Below, piece after piece: positions 43,801 to 56,500 of a DNA stretch of 64,000 bases (position 1 is its first letter; each line of letters starts with the position of its first letter). Origin of the DNA: Linum tenue (taxonomy: Eukaryota > Streptophyta > Magnoliopsida > Malpighiales > Linaceae); contig CAMGYJ010000007.1 of assembly GCA_946122785.1 (NCBI GenBank), forward strand, positions 41,193,587-41,257,586, given 5' to 3'. The translations under genes and the position numbers were made by a program. The notes under the pieces were generated by a model. The model saw only the letters and a list, made by a program, of their open reading frames with translations, did not search any database and was not told the DNA's origin.

Positions 43801-46800
43801 ACTGGAAACTGAATTGGGGTAGAGAAGTGAAGGGCTTTTGTATGACTTTCTGGAGGAGCTCAACTTAGTGGTTTTTATTTTTAGTCCTTGAAAAACATAA
43901 TGCATTATTCTTTCAGGTAACATAGATTGAATTTTTAATGTTAATTCCTCTTTTTAGGGATTGGGATTGACATGATTTTACATTAAATCTTGTTTCTTGT
44001 CATCTTCAAACCCAGAGTCTCTCGTTGAATTCTACTTCTTGATTTACAGGAGAGGGATCAGTTGTTGCCGATCGAAATGGTCCAACATCTACTAAAAGGG
44101 ATGGGTTCCAATGGGCAGGTAGGAAAACTCCTGCAGAGAAAATTCATCTAGGGTGAAGATTTTCTCTGTTCGCCACTTGCCTGCTCATTTCCTTCAAAAT
44201 GTTTCTCTTCTTCTTTTTCTTCAATTACTATCTAAAGACACTTACTCTGCTCCTAGCTTCTCTTAGTTTTTTTTCCTCCTTCTTTACTCTGCTCCTAGCT
44301 TCTCTTAGTTTTTTTCTCCTTCTTTCCAGCTGCTGCGAGGGGAGTAAAATGTCCTGTTTGGTAGTTTTTAACTTTTATCCACTGATACACATATCACAAA
44401 ACAAAAAAGGAAAGTTTATGTGCTGTTGCTAACTCTACAAGTCTTTATGGTGAAGATGGTGCACGTTGAAGAAATTAGAGCAAGAAAAGCTCAGTATGCA
44501 GATATTCCTGATGAACTCTCAACAAATACAAAATCTGCGCTAGAATGTATGGGAATCAACAAATTGTATACCCATCAGGTACGGTTGCTTTCATTTACCA
44601 CATTCTTTGGCAACAATATTTTTAAGATGGCTATAATTCTTAATTTTAGCAGGCCGAATCCATCATGGCCTCCCTGAAGGGGAGAAATGTTGTGGTGGCA
44701 ACAATGACATCCAGCGGAAAATCTCTTTGCTACAATGTGCCTGTTTTGGAAGCATTGTCCCAGAATTTGCAGGCATGTGCTTTATACTTGTTTCCGACTA
44801 AGGTTTGGTGAACGTCTCTCTATGCTTTCAATTATTCCAAGTATTGCTATTATTATGCTGCCATTTCTTTTGAATTGTGAAATGCTGCTCACCGGATGGT
44901 AATTCTTGATGTCATGGATGTAGGCATTAGCTCAAGATCAATTGAGAGCATTGCTAGCTATGAAGAAAGCATATGACACAGACATAAATATTGGTGTTTA
45001 TGATGGCGACACTTGCCACGAGGAAAGAATGTTGCATCGCTCTGATGCTAGACTGGTACTTTTGTCGGCCAATATTTTCTGTCTCATACAATACAACTTC
45101 TGAATGGGATCTTATTTCTAAAATTTTGTCCACCTCTGTGTGCAGTTGATTACAAATCCAGACATGTTACACTTGTCAATTTTACCATATCATGGGCAAT
45201 TTAGTAGGATTCTAACAAATCTTAGGTAATGTTGGAATCATTGTCTAAATAGCTAAAATAAGCAGTACTCCGGAATGATATTCTCAGGGAATAGAGATTG
45301 GTTCCTTGGAAAAAGATTGATCTTCCCCATGTATTAGGTTTGTGGTCATTGATGAAGCTCATATGTATAAGGGAGCACTTGGATGCCATACTGCTCTCAT
45401 ACTTAGAAGACTCCGGCGCCTTTGTTCTCATGGTTCAATTTCCCTCTAGTGTGCAGTTCATTATATCTCTATCCAGTTCACATGTCAGTTAACCATTTAC
45501 TGACGTACTTTTCTTTTATGTCCAGTATATGGCACGGATCCTTCGTTTGTATTTTCCACAGCAACGTCTGCCAATCCTAGGGAGCATTGCATGGTAAGAT
45601 GATAGATGGCATAATGCTGGATTATGTTGACCAACATTCTGTTGTGCTAATTTGATGCTGGTGCAAGTAGCTACCATGGCTGGTTTATCTTCTTTTCATC
45701 CTGATGAGAAAGTTTGATAATGACTTGGCTTCTCACCCTTGGATGGTCGTCACCACCCATCTTTTTTTTAATCAGTTTTAGGAAGGTGCTATAGATCCAG
45801 AGAGGAACGTTGGTGAATGCTCCATGGAGAACAAATGCAGATGAATGTGATTAGCTTACTCTTATGGAATAGTGGTTTATCATTCTATAACTGTGACTGG
45901 GAACCATTAGCTGACCGACCTGTTGAATTGAGTTTCCATTTCTCTTCTTGCTCAAGTGCTTCAATTTACGGGTGTGACTGGTATAGGGCATTGTACAGTA
46001 GAGTTATACAAAGATGCTTTTATCTTTCATGTTCTTTGACCATATATAAGTTGGATTGATTTGCATGCCTGCCATCTTGCACAACTAGTGGTGGACGGTT
46101 ATCTTTTCATAGTTTAATCCATCAGCCATATAACAGTCGGTTAGATTTTTCCACTACCTTGTTCTCTTGTCAAAAACGAATATCTTTCAGCATGAGGCAG
46201 CCTATATTGTAGTGAGGCGGATGTTGCTCTTCTGCAAGGTGCTGAAAGTCTGGATGAGCTGCTAAATCCCCTTTATCTGATTTTAAGTTAGTGCTTCAGA
46301 ATGGTGCGCGTATCTGCTAGGTTATACATTTTGTTTGATGGATTGATGTTCTTTTCTGATGTATAGGAGCTTGCAAATCTCTCAACATTGGAGCTTATAG
46401 AAAATGATAGGAGCCCCTCCTCTGAAAAGCAATTTATCCTTTGGAATCCTTCTTCCCTTAAATCTGTAGGTGCTCTTCTCTCCATGTAAATGCAAAATAG
46501 AATGAGTAGTCAAAACATTGCTGACTCTACGAGGTTACAGGTGCAAAATGAAACTGGTAGAGATATCAATGGCTCTGCAGACAAAAGCATAAGGTAATCC
46601 ATTCTTTTAATTGCGAATGGTTTCAGTGTGATATTTACTTTGTTCTTTTAACGCAGTAGTAGTGTAATTTGGGAAAGTGGTGCCTCCTAGATGAACTTCA
46701 AACTCATTTTAAATAAGTTGTACTTTGGAATGATGTATGTATAACATTTTGGTATTGCCTGATGCTCTTTCCTTTTTTCCCCAGTCCAATCTTCACAGTT

Positions 46801-49800
46801 GCATGCCTTTTTGCTGAGATGGTTCAACATGGACTTCGGTGTATTGCTTTTTGCAAATCACGCAAGCTCACTGAACTTGTTCTCTCCTATACGTATGTTC
46901 TATTGGCATCAATGACCCTAACTTTTCTCTTTAGCACATAATCTTTCTTTTTCTGGACACCGGAAAATATAAACACGTGTACCATACCTAGACTGGATTA
47001 TGAATGGAAGTCATGTGGTGCTTTCTTTGTATTATAACAGACGTGAGATTCTCCAAGAGACAGCTCCCAACCTCATAGATAAAATATCTGCATACCGAGC
47101 TGGCTATATACCTGAGGTCTGTAACGTTCCATTTCCTTCATATTCAATTATAATGGCAATAGAAATATTGATTTTTGTAGTTGTTACTGCCCCTAATACT
47201 TGGTTCACAAGGTCAGGCTCAACCGGAACAGGTCCTTTTGAACTTGAGTTTAATTCATCTTGAAGAAGTAAATGTTTTGGAGATAGCGTCCCTAATAAGA
47301 ACAATGTAAGAAGGTTAAATATACGTATAGGATGCATCTGTCGTTTCTGAACAAATACGTGTTTTTCGATTTGACCTACCCAAAATGATGCTATAGAGTG
47401 AATTGAGCAAAAGTTTTTTTATTTAAATTTTACTATTGACTAAGGCACAATTTCTTCCGTTTTCCTTTCCTCCTTTGTATCTCAAAGTGTCCAACCCCTT
47501 ACCCTTCATGTCCCTTTTTTGTTTGTCTTTGAAACAGTAGAATGTGAAAACTGGCTTGAAAACCTTTAATGTCATTAGCAGGTAGGTTTGGCGTGTGACA
47601 TTTTAGTAAAGCTGAATTCTCCTTAACTTGTTGAATGTGCTGAAGATTACATATAATCTCTGTCACGATGTTAGGTTTTTTGTTCTGTTTTTGGCATATC
47701 TACTGCTTATGGGCATAGGAGTATTGGTTCTTTTGAGAATCAGTTGCTTGATGATGCAGGAACGGAGGAAAATTGAAAGAGATTTCTTCAGTGGTGAGCT
47801 TTGTGGCATTGCTGCAACAAATGCTCTAGAGTTGGGTATTGATGTTGGACATATAGATGCCACACTACACCTAGGCTTTCCTGGTAGCATTGCTAGGTAA
47901 AGCGGAACTGTATTCTCTATTAGTAGATTTTTAACAACTTGAATTTTTTGTTGATTTGCCAAAACATTTCTGTCTCAGCCTGTGGCAGCAAGCAGGCAGG
48001 TCAGGCAGAAGAGAAAAGGCTTCTCTTGCTGTGTATGTTGCTTTCGAAGGCCCTCTAGATCAATATTTCATGAAATATCCTAGAAAGCTCTTTGGTAGTC
48101 CAATTGAGTGCTGTCATATTGACGCTCAGAACCTGCAGGTTACCAGTTTTTGACACTGTTCATATCCGTATTCAGTTCCAGCAACTAAGCGAACTCCACA
48201 TTTGTTAAAACAACTAACTTAACTTTATAGTATTCTCTATTTAGGTAGTTGAACAGCATCTCGCATGTGCTGCTTTTGAACATCCATTGAGTTTGAAGTA
48301 TGATGAGAACCATTTTGGACTTGCGCTAAGTACGGCCTTGGTGTCGCTTAAAAATAAAGGATCCATAACTTGCAATTTGACCCATGATGATTCTGCCAGA
48401 ATATGGAGCTATATCGGGAAAGAGGTAAAACTTAAGAACAACAATTTTTTCTCATTTAGGTTCTGGTTAGACAATTCTTTTGGTTTGTAATGATTCTTCT
48501 CTGGTTCTAATTGGTCAGAAAATGCCTTCACGTGGAATAAGTATTCGAGCTATAGAAACTGTCAGGTATAAAGTGATAGATACTAGACAGAATGACCTTC
48601 TCGAGGAGATAGAGGAAAGCAAGGCTTTCTTTCAGGTAAGGAGTTGTCGAGTACACATGTCTTTCTTTGTCTCTCTCCATGGTGGCTAAATTGGGTTTTC
48701 TCTGTTTCCCAGGTGTATGAAGGTGCAGTCTATCTGCACCAGGGGAAGTCTTATCTAGTTAAAGAGCTCAATATATCGGAAAAGATTGCTTGGTGCCAGC
48801 AAGCTCATGTGAACTATTATACCAAAACTCGAGATTACACGGATGTCCATGTTATGGGAGGTGATACTGTAAGTTCGCGTATAGAACTCGAGTCTTGTTA
48901 GAAGGTTAATAATAGACTGTCGTTCCGTTAGTGCATCACTAGTTCTTATTTATGAGGCTGATAAAGTAGTAATCTGCAATCTTTCAAGTGTGCAAACAGC
49001 TGACTGAGATGTTAGATATATTGATATATTGTGAAAACGTAGTTTTATTTGCGTTTGTTTCATTCTCTTTTTATATAGAAAGTTAGAATCTCCTTTTTTT
49101 AAACAATTCTTGGAGTTAGAATTCTTTAGAATCCTGAGATTGAAACTACAATTCTCCAAATGAACCTTTTAGTTATTTTGCGGATTTTACTGATTTTTTT
49201 TTTTTTTTGTCAAGGCATTAGTGCTTGCATGATTTTACATTTTGCTATTGACTTAGGCTAAAGATCCAATGCTATTGTTCATGACATAATGTGCTTTTGG
49301 ATCTTAAAGATGACTTTCTGGAAATGTTTACAGGAACTACAGTTGTTCCATGCAACCTAACCCACAGGCCACATGTTTATGTTAGTTCAAGATTTTTTTT
49401 TTTTCTTGAAGGGGTTAGTTCAAGATTTATTGAAGCTACTATTTAGTTGTATATCGGAACTTGCTTGATGAAAATTTTGAACCATATACTTACGCTGAAC
49501 CAATGCATTTCAAACTTTTCTTTTGAAAGGAAAAAAAAAAAATTAACCGAGAGATTTGAGATAGCTGGGAGGCATCAACTCTTTTGAAATCCTTGCATGA
49601 CAGGTTTTAAAACTTTCTAATGGCCAAAATCCTTAAGTTTTTCGAGCCTTCCCAAATGCGTAAATGTGCTGAAATCTGGGAAGGGCAGGGATTGTGGCAA
49701 ATCCCTACCCAAATTTTCTAATCCAAATGACCTGTAAGTTTACTGGAAAGTCGGTTGTGAATGCTATAAGACGATAGGGAACATTAAGTGTGTTAGTGGG

Positions 49801-51006
49801 AATTTGCGATGTTTGGTACCAAAAGCCTTTGTGTTACATGTTTGCAGGCCTATCCAGTCATGTCCTGCAACCAGAATAAAAGAACGACGGCTCAAGCACG
49901 TTCTTGCACAGTAACAACCACTTGGTTTGGATTCCGTCGTATGGCAAGAGGAAGCAACAGAGTCTTGGATACAATTGACCTTTCACTGCCCAGTTACTCC
50001 TACGAGTCACAGGTGTCCATCTGCTTGTTGATGATGGAATCTTATTTCTTCACCATTGGCTGATGTGACACTTTTATAGCCAGAGATGCCTGCTTAATAT
50101 AAAATACTTAATGATGCAGGCTGCGTGGATCGGAGTTCCTCAATCACTTAAAAAATCGGTGGAGGACATGGGTTTCTCGTTCCAAGGGGGATTGCATGCT
50201 GCTTCTCATGCTCTTCTTAATGTAGTGCCTTTGTAAGTGTTTTCCTGCTACTGCCATGGATAATGCTTTTCATTGCATCATCATGTGATCACGATGGGGT
50301 TACAAATGGGCAGATATGTACGGTGCAATTACTCTGACTTGGCTCCAGAGTGCCCAAACCTGCATGATAATCGCTATTTCCCTGAAAGAATTCTAGTATA
50401 TGAACAGCATCCCGGTGGCACTGGTGTCTCAAAGCAGGTGATTACGCCATTCGAAATGAAAATTTCGTTGTTGTTTAATCTTACTCTAACTTTCAAAAGA
50501 CTGTTCAACTGTCTTTGAGACCTAGTGGAGAAAGATGATATCTTTCGTTACTCTGAGCCGAGATGGGGATGGTTGTTGAATTTGGAACAGGTACAACCTT
50601 ATTTCAGTGAGCTTCTGAATGCAGCATTAGAGCTCCTCACTTCTTGTAGCTGCCATGGGTACACAGGTTGTCCTAATTGCGTTCAGGTATGCTTCTTTTT
50701 TTGTTTACTTAAAGTGATGCAATTTTCTTAATCGCTTATAAAGGGTAATTATTGCAGAGCGTAGTGTGTCACGAGTACAATGAGGTGATCCACAAAGAGG
50801 CAGCCATTATGATCATTAAGGTACGTAGCAGTTAGCAGAATCATAGAAGGAACTGTGTCTGTCTTCATTTTTTGTAACAATAGTTTCTTGATGGACGACT
50901 TGGGTGCTTTTCCTTCCAACTTCCCGTCCGTGATTTTCTGTTCCTCCTTCAGGGTGTTTTGGTTGCGGAGAAGTCCTACTTTGCTGAACTTGACAATTGC
51001 TCTTGA
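40861..51006 (+). CDS. HRQ1: HRQ1-type RecQ-like ATP-dependent DNA helicase (27 exons)
   Basis: Exons: 40861..41022, 41150..41854, 42352..42452, 42576..42648, 43398..43556, 44050..44118, 44456..44578, 44653..44802, 44924..45055, 45146..45225, 45338..45432, 45526..45593, 46367..46465, 46541..46593, 46785..46892, 47041..47116, 47760..47896, 47979..48138, 48245..48424, 48519..48635, 48713..48868, 49848..50012, 50120..50232, 50314..50437, 50591..50686, 50758..50820, 50953..51006. They total 3618 nt, 1205 aa plus TGA. Residues about 6-70 are ubiquitin-like. The core has TMTSSGKS (about 481-488), VVIDEAH (about 587-593), STAT (627-630) and QQAGRSGRR (about 800-808). The C-terminus has a Cys cluster CSCHGYTGCPNC (about 1154-1165) of the DUF1998/MZB type. 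This is the plant homologue of yeast Hrq1, a RecQ4-like 3'-5' helicase in crosslink repair (AT5G08110 type). All exon joins are phase-consistent; the exon 3-4 join is the least certain (alternative acceptor at 42550). Confidence 0.9.
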
Positions 51007-51625
51007 AAGAGATCCATCCAGTTAGTCACCTACTTTCAAACCGACGTGGCAGTTACTTCCTTGTGTAATTGCAATGGATTTGGCGACGCCGGCCAATTTT
51101 ACAGATTGCGAAGTTTGCAAAAAAAAAAAAAAAATGTCGTAGAAATCCTTCGGATTGACCAGATTACGAAGTTTATGATGTATGCCACAATTATTATGGC
51201 ACTTTCCTACTACTTTCAAGAAAGTAGATAGAAAGATTTGGATTTTTTTTTGTGTGTACTTTGGATTTTTAAAAGTCAAATCATTTGTTTGATGAATTCA
51301 TGAGATAATTTTCAAATACATGTTTATGTCTAGTGTATTAGTTGTCAATTTTAAATACAATTAGCGATTTGAAATTTCTCATGACAAAATATTGTAAAAT
51401 TTTAAAAGTTTAGGGACTGTAGTGTGAGGTAAAGAATATAAAGGTTAAAAAATTAATTTACCACCAAAATTTCTAGGCCTTTTGTATATTTTTAAAAGTT
51501 TAGGTATTAATTGTAAAAAAAATAAATTTGGGTATGAAAATTTACAGTAAGTGATCAGAAAATTTAAAGTTAAATTAAAACAATCTAAATTCTAAAATAG
51601 CAACAAATTACAGTCATACGAATTC
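51007..51625. other. 3' flank of the helicase gene, AT-rich
   Basis: Contains an A15 run near 51120 and AT-rich, low-complexity sequence with AAATTTAAAGTTAAATT-type phrases to 51600. It probably includes the 3' UTR. No gene is seen. Confidence 0.6.
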
Positions 51626-51631
51626 AATTAC

Positions 51632-54544
51632 ATGTATCAGGAACTTGATAACTGGATGGGGGAGAGTGTTCGAGGAGTGGGAGCTGTGTTCGTGCTTGCT
51701 AGGCGTCTACACTTAATTAAGAACAAGGTCAAAGTGTGGAATAAAGAAGTCTTTGGGAATGTGGACAAGAAGGTAGAGAATCTGCTTGAGAAGATTCAGG
51801 CGTTTGATGACATGGTTCAGGGAAGGGATTTGATGGACAATGAAAAGGAAGCCAGATTAGAGATGGAGTTGGAACTCAGTAGAACGTTGGTGCTTCAGGA
51901 GATATGCTTGAGACAAAAATCGCGTGAGGTTTGGATTACAGTGGGGGACAATAATTCCGGATATTTTCATAAAATGGCAAACTACAGAAGGAGGGTGAAT
52001 CGAGTGGACAGGATTAGAATGGAAGGGCAGATGGTGGAAGACCAAAATGAGATTACAGCCGGGTTAGTTCGAGCTTATCAAAACATGTTTAGAGAAGAGA
52101 TTGAAGACAGGCCTTTCCCTATGTGGAGTGGGATTCAGCGGCTGAACGAGGCTGATTTATGGATGTTAAGACGTCCTTTTTCAGAGGATGAAATTTGGGA
52201 GAGCATTAAGGACTGCGGTGGCAGCAAAGCGCCTGGCCCTGACGGATTTACATTGGAGTTTTTCAAGAAATGTTGGGGTTGGTTGAAAGAGGCGATTGTT
52301 GGTGCTTTCCAGGAATTCTATGGGAGTGGTATCCTTCCTAAGAGCGTTACTCACTCTTTCGTTTGTTTGGCGCCTAAGAAGGATGTGGTTGAGGAGATCA
52401 AGGACCTGAGACCAATCAATCTGATTGGTAGTATTAACAAAATAATTAACAAGGTTTTGTCTCGTCGGTTGTGTGAGGTTCTACCTAAGCTGATTTCCCA
52501 TCAGCAACATTCGTCGGTAAGAGGAAGACAAATTGCAGAGGCGGGTCTTTTGGCTAATGAACTGGTGGATAGCAGAAGGAAGAGCAGAAAACCCGGGCTG
52601 ATGTTTAAATTAGATATCGAGAAGGCGTTTGATAACGTTAACTGGGGCTGCCTCTTCAAAATTATTAGATCGATGGGTTTTCCGGATGAGTGGAATAGAT
52701 GGGTGAAAGGTTCGATGTGCTCGGTGAATATATCTATACTGGTTAACGGAGAGGCCAATGGTTTCTTTTCGATATCTAAAGGTTTACGGCAGGGAGATCC
52801 TCTCTCCCCAGGGCTGTTTGTGATGATCATGGAAATTTTATCTTTGATGCTGGTGAAAGTGAGGGAAGATGGGAGATTTGAAGGTTTTTACATGAATGAA
52901 GAAAGGAAACAAGGCGAGATTACTCACTTATTGTTTGCCGACGACACTCTTGTCTTCTGTGACGCAAATCATGATCAGGTGATAAACTTGCTGGCTACTT
53001 TAGTTTGCTTCCAGACTGTAACAGGGTTGAGGATCAATTTGGAAAAATCAGTGATGTACACGGTTGGGGACGTGGCTGAACCAAGCTTTTTCGCGTCTAT
53101 CTTTGGATGCAAGTGGTGTAAGGATCCTCCCAAGTATCTGGGTTTCCCTCTTAGGGCTAAACCCAATGACAGGAGGATATGGGATGAGATGGTGTGTAAA
53201 TATCAGAAAAAACTTTGTGGATGGGGCAGTAAATATCTATCCACTGGTGCTCGGCTAGTTCTTATTAAGTCAGTCCTGTCTAGTACTCCCACGTATCTAT
53301 TCTCATTATTTAAAGCCCCGGTAGCGGTGATCAAAGAGTTGGAAAAATACCAGAGGAATTTCCTTTGGAACGGGAGGGCAGAGACTCAAAAAATGGCTCT
53401 TGTTGATTGGAGTCTGTGCAAGGCTTCGATTAAAGATGGGGGTTTAGGCATTCATGACCTGAAAGCTTTTAACGACTCAATGTTGTCTAAGTGGCTGTGG
53501 AAATTTGCTGTGGAAAGGGATAGATGGTGGAGGGTGTTGATAAATCTCAAGTATCCGAATTTGAGTTCGTGTTGGCAGACTAGGAGAGCTCGCAATGGAT
53601 TTTCTAGTTCGGTTTGGGCGAACATAAGTAAAGAATATGACCTGTTTTGGAAGATAGCTTGCTTGGAACCTGGTAATGGCACTCAGATCTCGTTCTGGCA
53701 CGATTGCTGGATCCCAGGAGTGGTGCTTGCTGCTTCTTTTCCCCGTGTTGCTGCTGCTGCTTCTGACCCAAATGCTAGGGTGTCCGATACTGTATACTTT
53801 AATGGGGAGGGGGTGAGTTGGGATTTGAAACTGCTTTTTACTCTGAGGGGTGGGGCTGAGAGGGAGAGGAGAGAGTTATTAAACTTACTGCATTCCTTTG
53901 ATTTTTCCAGGAACAGATTTAGTCCATGCAGGTTGATGTGGAAATTGGAGGCCAACTCAAAGTTCTCGGTGAAATCCATGTATAATTGGCTGGCAAAGGA
54001 GGAGTTCAGAGGGGTGCAAGATTTTCCAGCAAATCAAACCTGGAAGATGGTGGTTCCTAGTAAAATTTGTTTCTTCATTTGGCTCGTGTTCCATAACAGA
54101 GTGCTTACAATCGATAATCTGAAACGTAGAGGAATCAGCCTAGCTAACAGGTGTTGCCTATGCCAAAGAAATGAAGAGACAACCTCTCACATATTGGTTG
54201 AATGCTCGTTTGTGGAAGAAGTATGGAGTAAGATATGGAGTAAGATGGCGGACAGGGGCGTGGCACTACCGAGACACGATGGGGATATCAGGAGCATCAT
54301 CTCCCAGTGGCCTGTTGAGAAGGAGGAGAGAGCCATTAATTGGTTCATATGCTGTCTCCTTCATGCCATTTGGTGGTCAGTGTGGATTGAGAGGAATCAT
54401 CGAATTTTTGAGGAAACGTGGCTACCTCCTTCGGTAGTGGCCAAGAAAGCTGCAGGTTCAGCGGTGGAGTGGATCGTTGCACACGGCAAGACAGAAGAAG
54501 ATGAGGAGTATCGATGGTTAAGGGATGTTGTAGGAGGAATGTGA
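51632..54544 (+). CDS. LINE ORF2 remainder: open reverse transcriptase plus zf-RVT, 970 codons
   Basis: An uninterrupted frame encodes the spacer after the endonuclease (WITVGDNNSGYFHKMANYRR), reverse transcriptase with APGPDGF, LRPINLIGS, FKLDIEKAFDNVNW, GLRQGDPLSPGLF and the catalytic LLFADDTLVF (about residues 435-445), the thumb (YLSTGARLVLIKSVLSS) and zf-RVT (PSKICFFIWLVFHNRVL, NRCCLCQRNEE). The endonuclease and all of ORF1 are missing, so this is a 5'-truncated copy that cannot nick DNA by itself. Unlike the other LINEs here it ends after zf-RVT without RNase H. The absence of stops over 2.9 kb points to a recent insertion. The ATG lies in the target-site duplication, not in LINE sequence. 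Confidence 0.92.
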   Translation: MYQELDNWMGESVRGVGAVFVLARRLHLIKNKVKVWNKEVFGNVDKKVENLLEKIQAFDDMVQGRDLMDNEKEARLEMELELSRTLVLQEICLRQKSREVWITVGDNNSGYFHKMANYRRRVNRVDRIRMEGQMVEDQNEITAGLVRAYQNMFREEIEDRPFPMWSGIQRLNEADLWMLRRPFSEDEIWESIKDCGGSKAPGPDGFTLEFFKKCWGWLKEAIVGAFQEFYGSGILPKSVTHSFVCLAPKKDVVEEIKDLRPINLIGSINKIINKVLSRRLCEVLPKLISHQQHSSVRGRQIAEAGLLANELVDSRRKSRKPGLMFKLDIEKAFDNVNWGCLFKIIRSMGFPDEWNRWVKGSMCSVNISILVNGEANGFFSISKGLRQGDPLSPGLFVMIMEILSLMLVKVREDGRFEGFYMNEERKQGEITHLLFADDTLVFCDANHDQVINLLATLVCFQTVTGLRINLEKSVMYTVGDVAEPSFFASIFGCKWCKDPPKYLGFPLRAKPNDRRIWDEMVCKYQKKLCGWGSKYLSTGARLVLIKSVLSSTPTYLFSLFKAPVAVIKELEKYQRNFLWNGRAETQKMALVDWSLCKASIKDGGLGIHDLKAFNDSMLSKWLWKFAVERDRWWRVLINLKYPNLSSCWQTRRARNGFSSSVWANISKEYDLFWKIACLEPGNGTQISFWHDCWIPGVVLAASFPRVAAAASDPNARVSDTVYFNGEGVSWDLKLLFTLRGGAERERRELLNLLHSFDFSRNRFSPCRLMWKLEANSKFSVKSMYNWLAKEEFRGVQDFPANQTWKMVVPSKICFFIWLVFHNRVLTIDNLKRRGISLANRCCLCQRNEETTSHILVECSFVEEVWSKIWSKMADRGVALPRHDGDIRSIISQWPVEKEERAINWFICCLLHAIWWSVWIERNHRIFEETWLPPSVVAKKAAGSAVEWIVAHGKTEEDEEYRWLRDVVGGM

Positions 54545-55046
54545 ATGGTGATACTGGGTTTGCGGTTGCAGGTCTGTGAATTTGATGGCGGGCAGCGAGT
54601 TGTGTTGTTTCGTTCTTCTGATGGTGCTGGGTGATATATCTGCTTGAATGGCATATTGATTTGGGTAAACCACCAAAGAAGAGGGACGCCAATGATTCAA
54701 AGATCAGAGGAGAAGAGTCCTCTCCACAACCAGCTGATTTTTTTCCTCTGTTTTTTCTCTGATTCTGTTTGTGTCTTGCAGCTCGCTTTCGACTTTAGGA
54801 GCTTGGACCAGCTCATCTTCAGCTTGTTGAAGGTGTTGTTGTAGTAGGTGTATGTGTTTCTTCCTTATCTTCTTCACAGTAGGAATGGTCCGATCCATTT
54901 AACTGTGCCTTCCACTCTCTTTTGCTTTCCCGATTCAGTTTTTTTGTTCTCTTTTCAGGCTGCTCAGTCCTCTTGAGCCCTGGTCTTGTATGTATGTCTG
55001 TTACTTTGTTTCCCTATTAATAAATTTTCACCATTATCAAAAAAAA
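51636..55046 (+). mobile_element. 5'-truncated LINE insertion with target-site duplication
   Basis: The flanks AATTACATGT (51626..51635 and 55047..55056) are identical 10-mers. The 3' end carries AATAAATTTTCACC then an A-rich tail (55039..55048). The 3' untranslated part (54545..55038) has no coding sequence. Its right duplication overlaps the 5-bp duplication of the solo LTR that follows. Confidence 0.92.
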
Positions 55047-55056
55047 AATTACATGT

Positions 55057-56500
55057 TGACTCGCTATGACACAACTCCTAACAATGGCCAAGTGTAACCA
55101 ATGAAAGGGACTGCAGTATAGTGGCTCAAGTAATAAATATCGAATCCACGGGTCTCTAGAGTTACTATTACTCAGCTTCAGTTCATTATCTAGCAAACCA
55201 GATTAAGATAGAAGAACTAAAACTACTCTAGCAAACTACAGTTAAAGTTAATCTAATTACAGGTTGGGAACTCACTTAGGTATGATTCCCCCTAGCCACT
55301 AGCCAGATTAACGATTGATGATCTCTAACATGTTTCACTTTCATTCACAATGCGGAGAATCCTTGACTAGACCTTGAGTCTCGACTAAAGGAACAAGGCC
55401 CTCTTGAGTCAATTGCCTAGAGGGACGTATCCTTCTCTAGAACAACCGATCAAGGCGTTCTGAACTAGATTCCCTCTATCGAATGAGGTTCTCAATCGAT
55501 ACAAAGCAGTGAATCAATCCTCGACTAAAGCAATCGATCCACTACTATCAATCTATGGTGCTCTATTGACCTAATCAGGTATTCGCTCTCATAGGATCAA
55601 AGCAGAATCAATAATCTCGACTAAAGCAGAATTGAATCGTGAAAACATGCATAGATTGAATATGAACTCAAGAGTATCAAGTCAGAGTACTCATACAATC
55701 ATCCAATCAAACAAATATGGCTAGTGTTCCTCAAAACCTAAGTGAAGGGAAGTTACTCCATAGAGGAGAGAGAGACTGCAGTAAGAATCTTAAGATGATC
55801 AGTCTTCAAGTCCGGGCTTGTTCCTCGAGCTTCCAATGCGAAGAAATCCTCCAATTCCACTCCAAGAATGCCCTCAAATCGCCCTCTCTCTCTTTGGTTC
55901 GTCCCTTGGGTGTTTGGGATCCAAAACCCAGCTCTCCCTCTCCTTTAGCTCGAATTTGGGTTAAAAAACCCGATTCTGGGCAAAACACGGTCGAGGGCAC
56001 GGTCGTGCTTTGGTTTTTCCCGCCCGTGTTTTGCCCCCGTGTTAAAAACACGCCCGGGCGCGTTGGCCAAAACACGGTCGTGCCTAAATATGGGCACGGC
56101 CGTGTTTTGATTTAGGCGCGCCCGTGATTTTACTGCCGAACCTGTTCCCCTATATTCAATGCTTCGTTTCTCCCTCGTCCGGACTCCGAATCAGTCGCCG
56201 TTTGATCTCAGACACTCGTAGTCTCGTCCTCTTTCTTTTCATGACAAGCTTGCATGATTCTTTGTCCATAAAGTGAGGTAGAAATCCATTCTTCTTCAGG
56301 TCATGCCCGAGTTTCTGCTCCCGAATCGCCAATTGATCTCTGATTGACTTGAAACTTGCGCCTATGCTTCACTTTATGTGCTAGGACCTGAAATATGACA
56401 AAGGAACACAACCTAGCGTAAAATAGGCCAAAGATGTGATAATTAAAGCTCAATAGATCAAGAAACACAGGGGAAAACATGTGCAAATATCGAGTAATCA
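55057..56500 (-). repeat. solo LTR of Athila-like family 1
   Basis: It starts TGACTCGCTATGACACAAC and ends GAGTAATCA; 1444 bases related to 1376..2848 and 8177..9556. It is flanked by a perfect 5-bp duplication CATGT (55052..55056 and 56501..56505), so it arose by recombination between the two LTRs of a full element. 55990..56135 contains the ACACGGTCGTG-type palindromes. The middle (55300..55680) differs more from the other copies, suggesting a subfamily. Confidence 0.9.

Noticed and set aside
45600..46360. Possible extra exon in the long intron after helicase exon 12 (for example 46195..46290)
   Set aside because: Exons 12 and 13 join in phase 0 and preserve the expected helicase sequence (EHCM-ELANLSTLEL), so no exon is needed.
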